A stretch of 64,000 nt of DNA from Nocardia nova (GTDB lineage Bacteria > Actinomycetota > Actinomycetes > Mycobacteriales > Mycobacteriaceae): the NCBI RefSeq assembly GCF_002933465.1, contig NZ_PSZE01000011.1, positions 124,001-188,000 on the forward strand. Reading direction: 5' to 3'. This document shows, one piece after another, positions 44,684-52,384 of this stretch. Position 1 is the stretch's first letter; every line of letters starts with the position of its first letter. The translations under genes and the position numbers were made by a program. The notes beneath the pieces were generated by a model, which was given only the letters and a program-made list of their open reading frames with translations, ran no database searches and was not told where the DNA came from.

Positions 44684-45823
44684 TCAGGCCTGCTCGGCGG
44701 CGGTCAGCAGCCGCTCGCGGGCCGGCTCGACCAGATGATGCGGCGCGTCGGGCCCGGCCGCCACCAGCGACGCGTGGGTCGGCGGATCGCTGGGAACGTG
44801 TGCGGGACGGCGCAATTCGAATTCCTTGCGCAGCACCGGCACCACCTCGCGGCCCAGGATCTCGACCTGTTCCAGGGCGACGTCGATCGGCAGGCCGGCA
44901 TGGTCGATCAGGAACAGCTGGCGCTGATAGTCACCGGCGTAGTCGGCGAAGCCGAGGGTGCGCTCGATGACCTGCTCGGGAGTACCGACGGTCAGCGGCG
45001 TCATCTCGGTGAAATCCTCCAGCGACGGACCGTGCCCGTAGACGGGCGCGTTGTCGAAGTACGGCCGGAAGAACTTCTTGGCCTCCGCCTCGGTCTCGGC
45101 CATGAAGACCTGCCCGCCCAGACCGACGATCGCCTGGTCGGCCGAACCGTGACCGTAGTGCTCGAACCGCTGCCGGTACAGCCGCACCATCTCCTCGGTG
45201 TGTTCCTTGTTCCAGAAGATGTTGTTGTGGAAGAAGCCGTCGCCGTAATAGGCGGCCTGCTCGGCGATCTCCGGCGAACGGATCGAGCCGTGCCACACGA
45301 ACGGCGGCGTGCCGTCCAGTGGTGCGGGAGTCGCGGTGAATCCCTGCAACGGCGTGCGGAACTGGCCCTGCCAGTCGACCACCGGTTCGCGCCACAGCCG
45401 GCGCAGCAGGTGGTAGTTCTCGATCGCGAGCTCGACGCCCTTGCGGATGTCCTTGCCGAACCACGGATAGACCGGCCCGGTGTTGCCGCGGCCCATCATC
45501 AGGTCGATCCGGCCGCCCGACAGATGCTGCAGCATCGCGTAGTCCTCGGCGATCTTCACCGGGTCGTTGGTGGTGATGAGCGTGGTCGAGGTCGACAACT
45601 GCAATTTCTCGGTGCGCGCCGCGACCCAGCCGAGCATGGTGGTCGGCGAGGACGGCACGAACGGCGGATTGTGGTGCTCACCGGTGGCGAACACGTCCAG
45701 CCCGACCTCCTCGGCCTTCAGGGCCAGGCGCATCATCGCGTCGATGCGCTCGCCCTCCGTGGGCGCGATGCCGGTGGTCGGATCGACGGTGACGTCGCCG
45801 ACGGTGAAGATGCCGAACTGCAT
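44684..45823 (-). CDS. LLM class flavin-dependent oxidoreductase, CE1758 family
   Basis: A 379-residue luciferase-like TIM-barrel monooxygenase: MQFGIFTVGDVTVDPTTG opens the barrel, GEHHNPPFVPSSPTTMLGWV and LSGGRIDLMMGRGNTGPVYP are family marks, and FHNNIFWNKEHTEEMVRLY is specific to this subgroup. It should use reduced FMN from its partner reductase. ATG 45823 has CAGGAGG upstream. Divergent from a TetR gene; both promoter regions contain TTCAATCA half-sites, so the pair is probably repressed by that TetR. Substrate unknown. Confidence 0.87.
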   Translation of the reverse strand: MQFGIFTVGDVTVDPTTGIAPTEGERIDAMMRLALKAEEVGLDVFATGEHHNPPFVPSSPTTMLGWVAARTEKLQLSTSTTLITTNDPVKIAEDYAMLQHLSGGRIDLMMGRGNTGPVYPWFGKDIRKGVELAIENYHLLRRLWREPVVDWQGQFRTPLQGFTATPAPLDGTPPFVWHGSIRSPEIAEQAAYYGDGFFHNNIFWNKEHTEEMVRLYRQRFEHYGHGSADQAIVGLGGQVFMAETEAEAKKFFRPYFDNAPVYGHGPSLEDFTEMTPLTVGTPEQVIERTLGFADYAGDYQRQLFLIDHAGLPIDVALEQVEILGREVVPVLRKEFELRRPAHVPSDPPTHASLVAAGPDAPHHLVEPARERLLTAAEQA

Positions 45824-45849
45824 GGCCGCCTCCTGAGATCTGATCAAAA

Positions 45850-45865
45850 GTTCAATCACCTGAAC
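45850..45865. promoter_or_regulatory. Operator near the LLM gene (GTTCA-N6-TGAAC)
   Basis: GTTCAATCACCTGAAC has inverted 5-base arms and contains TTCAATCA, the half-site of the perfect palindrome at 45943-45959. It lies 27 bases upstream of the LLM start, where binding would block transcription. Confidence 0.5.
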
Positions 45866-45942
45866 GGGGGCAGGTGCTCCAGTATTCCTTGACATGTCCA
45901 CTACCGCGGAAATGGCCGATGCGCAGCGCTTTATCGCAATGA

Positions 45943-45959
45943 TTCAATCAGTGATTGAA
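45943..45959. promoter_or_regulatory. TetR operator TTCAATCA-G-TGATTGAA
   Basis: A perfect 17-base inverted repeat, 30 bases upstream of the tetR ATG at 45990. TTGAAA at 45956-45961 and TTCACT at 45978-45983 form a -35/-10 pair with a 16-base spacer, so the operator overlaps the -35. The transcript would start at about the ATG itself, giving a leaderless message. Confidence 0.7.
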
Positions 45960-45989
45960 ACCTGTTCTGTGCCGTGGTTCACTAACGGC

Positions 45990-46619
45990 ATGGGCGAGAA
46001 GGTGGCAGCGGGTACCCGGGCCAAACTGCTGGCGGCAGCGGAGCGGTTACTGCTGACCGAGCGCTACGAGGACGTCTCGGTCCGGGCGGTCTGCGTGGCC
46101 GCGGGTGCCAACCCGGCCGCGGTGCACTACCACTTCGGCTCCAAGGAGGCGCTGATCGCCGCCCTCATCGAGGATCGGCTCGGTCCGCTGTGGGCCGAGG
46201 GGCTGGCGGCGGCCACCGCCGCCGAGCCGAGCTCGGTCCCGACGGTGGTCGACGCGGTGCTCGCACCGTTCGTCGAGCTCGCCGCCGATCCGATGGGCCG
46301 GTTGCATCTGCGGCTGCTGGCCGGATTGATCCTGCGCCGGCGGCCGATGTCCTGGCAGCATCAGTGGTTCCGGATGGAGTCGTGGTCACAGCTGCTACCG
46401 GAGCTGACCTCCGGTGAGGCGCGCCGGCGCTGGCAGCTGGCCTTCGACCTGATCATCATGCGCTTCGGCAGCACCGAGGACTACGACATCGCGCCGTCCG
46501 CGGTGGCGACGCTGCGCGAATTCGTCATCGCCGGGTTGAGCGCACCGCCGCCCGATACCGGTGCTCCGCATCCCGCCGTCCCGGCGTCCACCGCTTCGCA
46601 TCCCGCCGTTCAGGAGTAG
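45990..46619 (+). CDS. TetR family repressor of the LLM/OYE region
   Basis: A 209-residue TetR: AKLLAAAERLLLTERYEDVS, then AVCVAAGANPAAVHYHFGSK as the DNA-binding helices (about residues 10-55). A C-terminal domain with a DUF1956-like layout follows. The start at 45990 is preferred over an in-frame ATG at 45894, because the latter would put the operator and promoter inside the gene. It heads a three-gene run with the OYE and SDR genes and faces the LLM pair. Confidence 0.87.
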   Translation: MGEKVAAGTRAKLLAAAERLLLTERYEDVSVRAVCVAAGANPAAVHYHFGSKEALIAALIEDRLGPLWAEGLAAATAAEPSSVPTVVDAVLAPFVELAADPMGRLHLRLLAGLILRRRPMSWQHQWFRMESWSQLLPELTSGEARRRWQLAFDLIIMRFGSTEDYDIAPSAVATLREFVIAGLSAPPPDTGAPHPAVPASTASHPAVQE

Positions 46620-46621
46620 TA

Positions 46622-47839
46622 GTGAACGATATTTTCGACCCCGTCGATCTGGGCCCGATCACGTTGCGTAACCGGGTGATCAAGGCCGCCACCTTCGAAG
46701 GACGGACCCCCGACGCGCTGGTCACCGACGAACTGATCGAGTTCCATCGGGAGATCGCGGCCGGCGGCGTGGGGATGAGCACCATCGCCTACTGCGCCGT
46801 CGCACCAGGCGGGCGCACCGACCGCCACCAGATCTGGATGCGCCCCGAGGCGCTACCGGGATTGCGGCGGCTCACCGATGCCATCCACGCCGAAGGGGCC
46901 AAGGTCAGCGCTCAGATCGGCCATGCGGGACCGGTCGCCAATGCGGCGTCGAACCGGGCGCCGGCGCTGGCGCCCACGCGGCTGTGGTCGCCGTTGAGCA
47001 TGAAGATGACGCAGTCGCCGTCGGTGGCCGAGATCCAGGATCTGGTCGCCGCGCACGTGCAGGCGGTATTGCTGGCCGAGGAGGCCGGATTCGATGCCGT
47101 GGAACTGCATTTCGGCCACAACTATCTGGTCAGCTCGTTCCTCAGTCCGCTGCTGAACCGCCGGAAGGACGCCTACGGCGGGACGTTGGACCATCGCGCC
47201 CGGATGGCCCGCGAGGTCGCGCTCGCGGTGCGCGAAGCGGTCGGCGGCCGGCTGGCGATTCTGGCCAAGCTGAATATGGAAGACGGTGTGCGTGGCGGAT
47301 TTTCGCTGGCCGAATCACTCCGGGTGGCCTCTTGGCTGGAATCCGACGGCGGACTCGACGCCCTCGAACTGACCGCCGGAAGTTCGCTGCTCAACCCGAT
47401 GCTGCTGTTCCACGGCGATGCGCCACGGCAGGCCTTCGCCAAGACGCTGCCCGGCCCGACCCGCCTGGGCTTCAAGGTCGTCGGCAAGGCGTTCCTGCGT
47501 GAGTACCCGTATCACGGCACGTACCTGATCGAACGGGCCCGCCAGTTCCGCCGCGAGCTGTCCATGCCGTTGGTGCTGCTGGGCGGAATCACCGATATCG
47601 ACGATATGCGGCGGGCGCGGCGCGAAGGCTTCGAATTCATGGCGATGGGCCGCGCCCTGCTGCGCGAACCGGATCTGCTGCGGCGCATCCGCTCCGACGC
47701 CGCGACCCGTTCGGCCTGCATCCACTGCAACGAATGCATGCCCACCATCTACACCGGCACCCGGTGCGTGCTGCGCCTGGACGGCCCGCCCATTCCGCCC
47801 CCTGACCCCGATCGACGAGAGATGCGAGACGATTCATGA
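46622..47839 (+). CDS. Old Yellow Enzyme family NADH:flavin oxidoreductase
   Basis: A 405-residue FMN enzyme that reduces activated C=C bonds. FDPVDLGPITLRNRVIKAAT and AEGAKVSAQIGHAGPVAN are barrel strands with the FMN contacts; VELHFGHNYLVSSFLSPLLN carries the HxxN-type substrate pair, and the C-terminus has a cysteine cluster CIHCNECMPTIYTGTRC, as in 2,4-dienoyl-CoA reductase-like members that bind an Fe-S cluster, though no second FAD/NADPH domain follows. GTG 46622 lies three bases after the tetR stop with AGGAG before it. Its stop overlaps the SDR start (ATGA). Confidence 0.88.
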   Translation: MNDIFDPVDLGPITLRNRVIKAATFEGRTPDALVTDELIEFHREIAAGGVGMSTIAYCAVAPGGRTDRHQIWMRPEALPGLRRLTDAIHAEGAKVSAQIGHAGPVANAASNRAPALAPTRLWSPLSMKMTQSPSVAEIQDLVAAHVQAVLLAEEAGFDAVELHFGHNYLVSSFLSPLLNRRKDAYGGTLDHRARMAREVALAVREAVGGRLAILAKLNMEDGVRGGFSLAESLRVASWLESDGGLDALELTAGSSLLNPMLLFHGDAPRQAFAKTLPGPTRLGFKVVGKAFLREYPYHGTYLIERARQFRRELSMPLVLLGGITDIDDMRRARREGFEFMAMGRALLREPDLLRRIRSDAATRSACIHCNECMPTIYTGTRCVLRLDGPPIPPPDPDRREMRDDS

Positions 47840-48580
47840 GTGGACGTTTGATGGGCCGGGTCGCCCTCATCAGCGGCGGCGCCTCCGGTATGGGCGCCTC
47901 GCACGCGCGGGCCTTCGTCGCCGAGGGCGCGCGGGTGATGCTCGGCGACATCGCCGACGACGCGGGGCGGGCGCTGGCCGCGGATCTGGGTGAGCAGGCC
48001 GGTTACGTGCACCTCGACGTCACCGAGGCCGCTGACTGGCATGCCGCCGTCGCCACCACCGTCGAACGATTCGGGCTGCTGAACGTGCTGGTCAACAATG
48101 CGGGTGTGCTCGACGGCGGCCCGCTGGGCACCTACACCGAGAAGCAGTGGCAGCGGGTGATCGACATCAATCTGACCGGTCCCTTCCTGGGGTTGAGCGC
48201 CGCGCGCGACGCCCTGGTCGCCGCCCGCCCGGCCGCGGTGATCAATATTTCCTCCGCGGCCGGCATCCAGGGCGTGGGCGGCATGCACGCCTACACCGCC
48301 TCGAAGTTCGGAGTGCGGGGGCTGACCAAGTCGGCCGCGCTGGAACTCGCGCCCGAGGGTGTGCGGGTCAACTCGGTGCATCCCGGCGGAATTCTGACGC
48401 CGATGATCGGCGCCACCGAGGAGATCGCGGTCGATCGCGGCGAGAACGTGCGCGCGGCTCGGCCTGCCCGCCGAGGTGTCGGATCTGGTGGTCTTTCTGG
48501 CGAGCGCCGAATCCAGCTATTGCACCGGCGCGGAATTCGTCGTAGACGGCGGGATGACGGCCGGTTCGGTGGTGGGCTGA
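47836..48580 (+). pseudogene. Short-chain dehydrogenase/reductase with internal frameshift
   Basis: An SDR related to hydroxysteroid/FabG-type dehydrogenases: GGASGMGASHARAFVAEG (cofactor loop), NVLVNNAGVLDGGPLG, and the catalytic AYTASKFGVRG. Up to about 48450 the frame is normal; beyond that it turns into Arg/Gly-rich nonsense ending at 48591. The next frame reads LGLPAEVSDLVVFLASAES, then SSYCTGAEFVVDGGMTAG and a stop at 48580, exactly the expected SDR C-terminus. The break lies in the GC-alternating run near 48448-48462. Either the gene is damaged or the sequence has an error. Overlaps OYE by four bases. Confidence 0.85.
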
Positions 48581-49950
48581 GCATCCCATAAACTGTCGCC
48601 ATGCAAATGTTCCTGGATATCCTCCTCGTCATCACCAGCGTCTTGCTGGTGTTGCTGGTGTTGCTGCACCGCGCGAAGGGTGGAGGCTTGTCCAGCCTGT
48701 TCGGTGGTGGTGTGCAGTCGAGTCTGTCCGGATCCACGGTGGTCGAGAAGAACCTCGATCGCATCACCATCTTCGTCGGCCTGATCTGGTTCATCGCCAT
48801 TCTTGGCATCGGTTTCGAGATCAAGTTCGCCTGATCGGCGCGAGCAGATCGTGATCGCCGACACCGCGGCGACGGCCAGGATCATTGCCGCGATTGTGAA
48901 CGCGGCGTCGTAGCTGTTGCCGAGCACCGGCGCCACCGCGAGAGGTCCGAGCATTTGGCCGAGTCCGTATCCGGCGGTCAACGTCGCCGCCGCTCCCGGA
49001 CCGGCCAGATCATCGCCGATCTCGAGGGCGAGCAGGGTGATTCCCATGAAGGTCGCGCCGAACAAGGCGGCCGACGCCACCGCCGGCCAGACACCCGCCG
49101 ACAGCGTCGGCAACAGGGCCGACAGACATTGCAGCACCAGGGCGGCCACCAGCGCGGTCACCGGAGTGGCCCGCGGGGCGATCAGACCCCACACCACGGT
49201 CGCGGGGGCGGCCGCCACTCCCACGACGATCCAGATCGCGGTTCCCGCGGTCCGATGACCGGTGGCGTCCACGGCGGCGACCAGGAACGTTCCCAGGACG
49301 ATATAGCCCAGCCCCTCCAGGAAATACGTCACCTGGAGTAACCGCCATGAGCGTCGCGACCGCACCGTCGCCGCGCCGGTACGGCTACCGGCGACGATTT
49401 CCAGCCGTAGGGCCGGCCACAGCAGCAGCGCGGTCAGCGCGGCCGCGGCGAGCCACAGTGCCTGCCACGACAGCACCGATTGCGCGATCAGTACCAGCGC
49501 ACCCGTTGCCGCGATCCCCGTGCCCACTCCGGCGAAGGCGATACCGGCTGCGCGCCTTCTGTTTTCGTGCCGGGCGGCGATCTGCGCGCAGCCGATGAAC
49601 AGCACCGCGCCGGCGACGCCGGACACCGTCCGCAGGCTGATCGGCAGGATCGCCGGCGCGGGGATCGCCATGGCCGCCTCACTGACCACCAGCGCGGCGG
49701 CCGACAGCCGAAATGCCGTGCGGCCGTTGTATTCCGGAAACCGCGCCAGCGCGACCGCGCCCAGCAGATAGCCTGTGTAGTTGGCCGCGGCCACGACCGC
49801 GCCGGTAGGTGCGCCGAAGCGGCCGGCGTCGATCATCACCGGAAGCAGCGGCGTGTAGACGAAGCGACCGATGCCCATGGCGGCGGCCAATCCGGCCGAG
49901 GCGCGCAGCGCGGGCGCGAGGGATGCCTCTCGAGGAACTGCGATGGTCAC
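48517..49950 (-). CDS. YbfB/YjiJ-like MFS transporter with antisense tail over secG
   Basis: A major facilitator with twelve helices up to about residue 370: MGIGRFVYTPLLPVMIDAG opens helix 1 and GATFMGITLLALEIGDDLAG is a later family mark, as in YbfB/YjiJ transporters. The transporter should end near ITICSRRSGE (about 48830), but there is no stop codon; the frame continues for over 100 polar residues (Asp/Glu/Gln-rich) antisense to secG and to the SDR end, giving 477 residues. The tail probably does not belong to the ancestral protein. GTG 49950 starts it, divergent from a LysR gene that likely controls it. Confidence 0.8.
   Translation of the reverse strand: MTIAVPREASLAPALRASAGLAAAMGIGRFVYTPLLPVMIDAGRFGAPTGAVVAAANYTGYLLGAVALARFPEYNGRTAFRLSAAALVVSEAAMAIPAPAILPISLRTVSGVAGAVLFIGCAQIAARHENRRRAAGIAFAGVGTGIAATGALVLIAQSVLSWQALWLAAAALTALLLWPALRLEIVAGSRTGAATVRSRRSWRLLQVTYFLEGLGYIVLGTFLVAAVDATGHRTAGTAIWIVVGVAAAPATVVWGLIAPRATPVTALVAALVLQCLSALLPTLSAGVWPAVASAALFGATFMGITLLALEIGDDLAGPGAAATLTAGYGLGQMLGPLAVAPVLGNSYDAAFTIAAMILAVAAVSAITICSRRSGELDLETDAKNGDEPDQADEDGDAIEVLLDHRGSGQTRLHTTTEQAGQASTLRAVQQHQQHQQDAGDDEEDIQEHLHGDSLWDAQPTTEPAVIPPSTTNSAPVQ
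48601..48834 (+). CDS. secG: Protein translocase subunit SecG
   Basis: A 77-residue SecG with two hydrophobic helices (about 3-23 and 55-73) around the conserved RAKGGGLSSLFGGG loop. It assists protein export through SecYE. It normally follows tpiA in mycolata. Here it begins 21 bases after the frameshifted SDR and its whole length is overlapped on the other strand by the reading frame of the MFS gene. Confidence 0.95.
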   Translation: MQMFLDILLVITSVLLVLLVLLHRAKGGGLSSLFGGGVQSSLSGSTVVEKNLDRITIFVGLIWFIAILGIGFEIKFA

Positions 49951-50007
49951 GTCGATCAACGCTACGGATCCGTCACGGCCTCGTGAAATGCTTCCTGTGC
50001 ACGATGT

Positions 50008-50022
50008 ATACGCTGAGCGTAT
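50008..50022. promoter_or_regulatory. LysR operator ATACGCT-G-AGCGTAT
   Basis: A perfect 15-base palindrome containing T-N11-A, between the MFS and lysR genes. It covers the first two bases of the lysR ATG at 50021, so binding would block that gene as well as act on the MFS promoter. Confidence 0.65.
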
Positions 50023-50863
50023 GGATCTGGAAGTGCGGCATCTGCGCGCGTTCCTGGTGCTGTGCGAGGAAGCCAACTACACCCGCGCCGCGGCGCGGCT
50101 GCACACCACCCAGCCTTCGCTGACTCGCACCGTGCAACAGGCCGAACGGATTCTGGACTGCCGGCTGGTCGAGCGCAGTGCGCGACGCTTCGTCCTCACT
50201 GCGGAAGGGGAGTATCTGCTGGCGGCCGCGACCCGGATCGTCGCCGATCTCGATGCCGTCACCGCCGATCTGCGGCTGCGAGCCCGGGTATCGGTGGGGT
50301 TTTCCTGGCTGCTGCCCGACGACTGGTTCACCGAGGTCCGCACCCGCTTCGAGGCGCGCGGCGGGCGGGTCGGCATCCACCGTATCGACGATCCGGTGGC
50401 CGCCGTCGCGGCGGGAAGTATCGATATCGCCCTGTATCGCAAGGATATTCGGCTGCCTGCCGCCATGACCGGACGGATCATCGGCACCGAGCGGCGGGTA
50501 GCGGCGGTGTCCATCCGCTCGCCACTGGCGAACGCGGCGGCGCTGCGGTGGCAGGATCTGGCCGCCTATCCGCTGGTGGTCAACACCGTCTCCGGCACCA
50601 CCGACGAAACCAGTTGGCCCGCGGCAGAACCCGGCCGCGAGATCGTCACCTGCACGAATTTCGACGAGTGGATCGAGTTGATCGCCGCCGACCGGGGCAT
50701 CGGGGCCGTTCCCGAACTGGCACGCACCCGAGCGCCGCATCCCGGCGTGGCCTACCTCGATATCCCGGACGCACCGCCGTCGGCCCTGCGGCTGGCCTGG
50801 CGGACCAGGCCCGCGCCGGGCAGGTCGGTGCGTAGCTTCCTCGACATCGCCTCGAACGGCTGA
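50021..50863 (+). CDS. LysR family regulator, divergent from MFS transporter
   Basis: A 280-residue LysR: LEVRHLRAFLVLCEEANYTR, then LHTTQPSLTRTVQQAERILD (about residues 3-55), with a reduced effector domain. ATG 50021 matches the usual start (MDLEVRHLRAF) of this subgroup; a longer frame to 49871 would run through the divergent promoter. Position and shared palindrome suggest it governs the YbfB-like transporter. The last codons (IASNG) form the first, degenerate unit of a tandem repeat that continues past the stop. Confidence 0.86.
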   Translation: MDLEVRHLRAFLVLCEEANYTRAAARLHTTQPSLTRTVQQAERILDCRLVERSARRFVLTAEGEYLLAAATRIVADLDAVTADLRLRARVSVGFSWLLPDDWFTEVRTRFEARGGRVGIHRIDDPVAAVAAGSIDIALYRKDIRLPAAMTGRIIGTERRVAAVSIRSPLANAAALRWQDLAAYPLVVNTVSGTTDETSWPAAEPGREIVTCTNFDEWIELIAADRGIGAVPELARTRAPHPGVAYLDIPDAPPSALRLAWRTRPAPGRSVRSFLDIASNG

Positions 50864-50927
50864 AGGGCCTCGAACGCTGGGGCCTCGAACACTGGGCGCC
50901 TCGAACACTGGGGGCCTCGAACACTGG
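50849..50927 (+). repeat. Short tandem repeat, GCCTCGAACRCTGG units
   Basis: GCCTCGAACGCTGG at 50867 and GCCTCGAACACTGG at 50882, 50898 and 50914 repeat with periods of 15, 16 and 16 bases. A related GCCTCGAACGGCTG at 50849-50862 is the 3' end of the lysR gene itself. The array fills the gap between the convergent lysR and flavin reductase genes. Confidence 0.85.
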
Positions 50928-50936
50928 TGCAAGCGT

Positions 50937-51428
50937 TCAGGCGGGGTGGCCGGGGGTGAGACCGGTGAGGTCGCTGTAGCGGAGTCCGGTGGTGCCCTCC
51001 GGCGGGGGCGGGCCGCCCAGTGGCTCCAGCAACAGGCCCACGTGGTCGCCGAAATCGTGGCGCTCGAGGATCCGGCCGGAAAACCAGGCCGCCGCCTCGT
51101 CGAGCACCACCACTCCGTCGGGGCCGTGATGCCACCGGCACCAGGTGAACTTGTCGACATCGTCGCCGGTCTCCGCGCCGAACAGCTGGGCCAGTGCTCG
51201 CGACCCGGAATCGACGAGATGCACCGCGACGTGGGTAGCGCCGGCGGCCACCCGGTAGGTGTAGTTGAGTTCGGACAGGCACACCAGGAATCGACGTGGT
51301 TCGATACCGACCTGGGACGCGAAGCCGACCACACACCCGGCGCGCTCGAATTCGGTCGCCACCGTCACCACGTAGATCGGAGCGTCCGCCGCCGCTACCA
51401 GCGCGTCGAAATTCGCGATCGCGTCCAT
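50937..51428 (-). CDS. Flavin reductase-like domain protein
   Basis: A 163-residue protein of the flavin reductase (FMN-binding split barrel) family: APIYVVTVATEFERAGCVVG, then ASQVGIEPRRFLVCLSELNY and HDFGDHVGLLLEP. Such proteins reduce or bind FMN for two-component monooxygenases. The usual serine/threonine flavin contacts are partly replaced by Ala/Gln (GFASQVGI). ATG 51428. No monooxygenase large subunit is adjacent; the LLM enzyme 5 kb away has its own reductase. It converges with the LysR gene across the tandem repeat. Confidence 0.8.
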   Translation of the reverse strand: MDAIANFDALVAAADAPIYVVTVATEFERAGCVVGFASQVGIEPRRFLVCLSELNYTYRVAAGATHVAVHLVDSGSRALAQLFGAETGDDVDKFTWCRWHHGPDGVVVLDEAAAWFSGRILERHDFGDHVGLLLEPLGGPPPPEGTTGLRYSDLTGLTPGHPA

Positions 51429-51493
51429 CCACCCTCCTTCACTGCCGGCGTCGCGGGAAGACCCGCCGCCTCAGGCTAAGGGAACGACGGCCA

Positions 51494-52330
51494 TCACGTG
51501 CGCGGCACGCGGCCGTCGATATCGGTGAAGCCGTAGGCTTCGGCCAGATCGGCCACCCGCCACGCCCGGCCGGTGCGTGAGCGCCGGCCCGGATCCGCCG
51601 CGAGCGCGACCACCGCGCGCCCGGCGAAATGTGGAGTCTCGGCCTCGTTCAGATCGATGGTGCCTTCACCGGGCAGCGTGATCAGGCGCCGGCCCTGCGC
51701 ATCGGCCGGAACCAGTTGCAGCAGTTCGGTATTGACGATTCCCGGCCACAGCGACACCACCGTGACCTCGGTGCCGGCCAGATCATGCGCCAGATCGGCG
51801 GTCAGCCGGTCGACGGCGGCCTTGCCCACGCCGTAGACGACGTTGTGGGTGAAATGTTCGGCGCCCGGTGAGGAGATGTCGACGATCAGCCCTCCCGATT
51901 CGATCAGCAGCGGAGCCGCGAAATGGGCGGCGGCGTAATGCGAGCGCACTCCGATGTCGAAGCCCTCGTCCCAGGCCTTCGGCGGCACCTCCCAGAACGG
52001 TTTGCCGAGCCAGCGCGCCGAGGCGGGGGAGTTGTAGACGTTGTTGACCAGAACATCCAACCGGCCGTGGTCGGCGCGCACGGACTCGAACAACCGCGCC
52101 ACCGCCTCGTCGTCGCGGTGATCGCAGACGAACGGCACCCCCCGCCCGCCGAGCTCGTCGATCTCGCCCGCGGTCGCGGCCACGGTGCCCGGCAGCTGCC
52201 CGGGACGTTGGGAGCGCCCGGTCACGTACACCGTGGCGCCGGCCGCACCCAGCTCGAGCGCGATGCCCTTGCCGATGCCGCGGCTCGCACCGGTGACGAC
52301 GGCGACTCGATCGGTCAGTATTCCGTTCAC
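51494..52330 (-). CDS. SDR family oxidoreductase, DHRS1-like
   Basis: A 278-residue SDR: VAVVTGASRGIGKGIALELG binds NAD(P), VLVNNVYNSPASARWLGKPF replaces the usual NNAG by NNVY, and VYGVGKAAVDRLTADLAHDL has the catalytic Tyr and Lys. The NNVYN variant and Trp-rich region resemble DHRS1-type enzymes. GTG 52330 starts it, divergent from the epoxide-hydrolase-like gene by 54 bases with a KstR-like palindrome between. Substrate unknown; carbonyl reduction is likely. Confidence 0.85.
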   Translation of the reverse strand: MNGILTDRVAVVTGASRGIGKGIALELGAAGATVYVTGRSQRPGQLPGTVAATAGEIDELGGRGVPFVCDHRDDEAVARLFESVRADHGRLDVLVNNVYNSPASARWLGKPFWEVPPKAWDEGFDIGVRSHYAAAHFAAPLLIESGGLIVDISSPGAEHFTHNVVYGVGKAAVDRLTADLAHDLAGTEVTVVSLWPGIVNTELLQLVPADAQGRRLITLPGEGTIDLNEAETPHFAGRAVVALAADPGRRSRTGRAWRVADLAEAYGFTDIDGRVPRT

Positions 52331-52354
52331 AACTCCGGGACACTACCGTGAAAC

Positions 52355-52368
52355 GAGAACGTGTTCTA
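52355..52368. promoter_or_regulatory. KstR-like palindrome between SDR and epoxide-hydrolase-like genes
   Basis: GAGAACGTGTTCTA has the perfect inverted core AGAAC-GT-GTTCT and matches TNNAACNNGTTNNA at all fixed positions but the first. It sits midway between two divergent starts (52330 and 52385), well placed to control both. Confidence 0.5.
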
Positions 52369-52384
52369 GTACCTGGGAGGCGCA

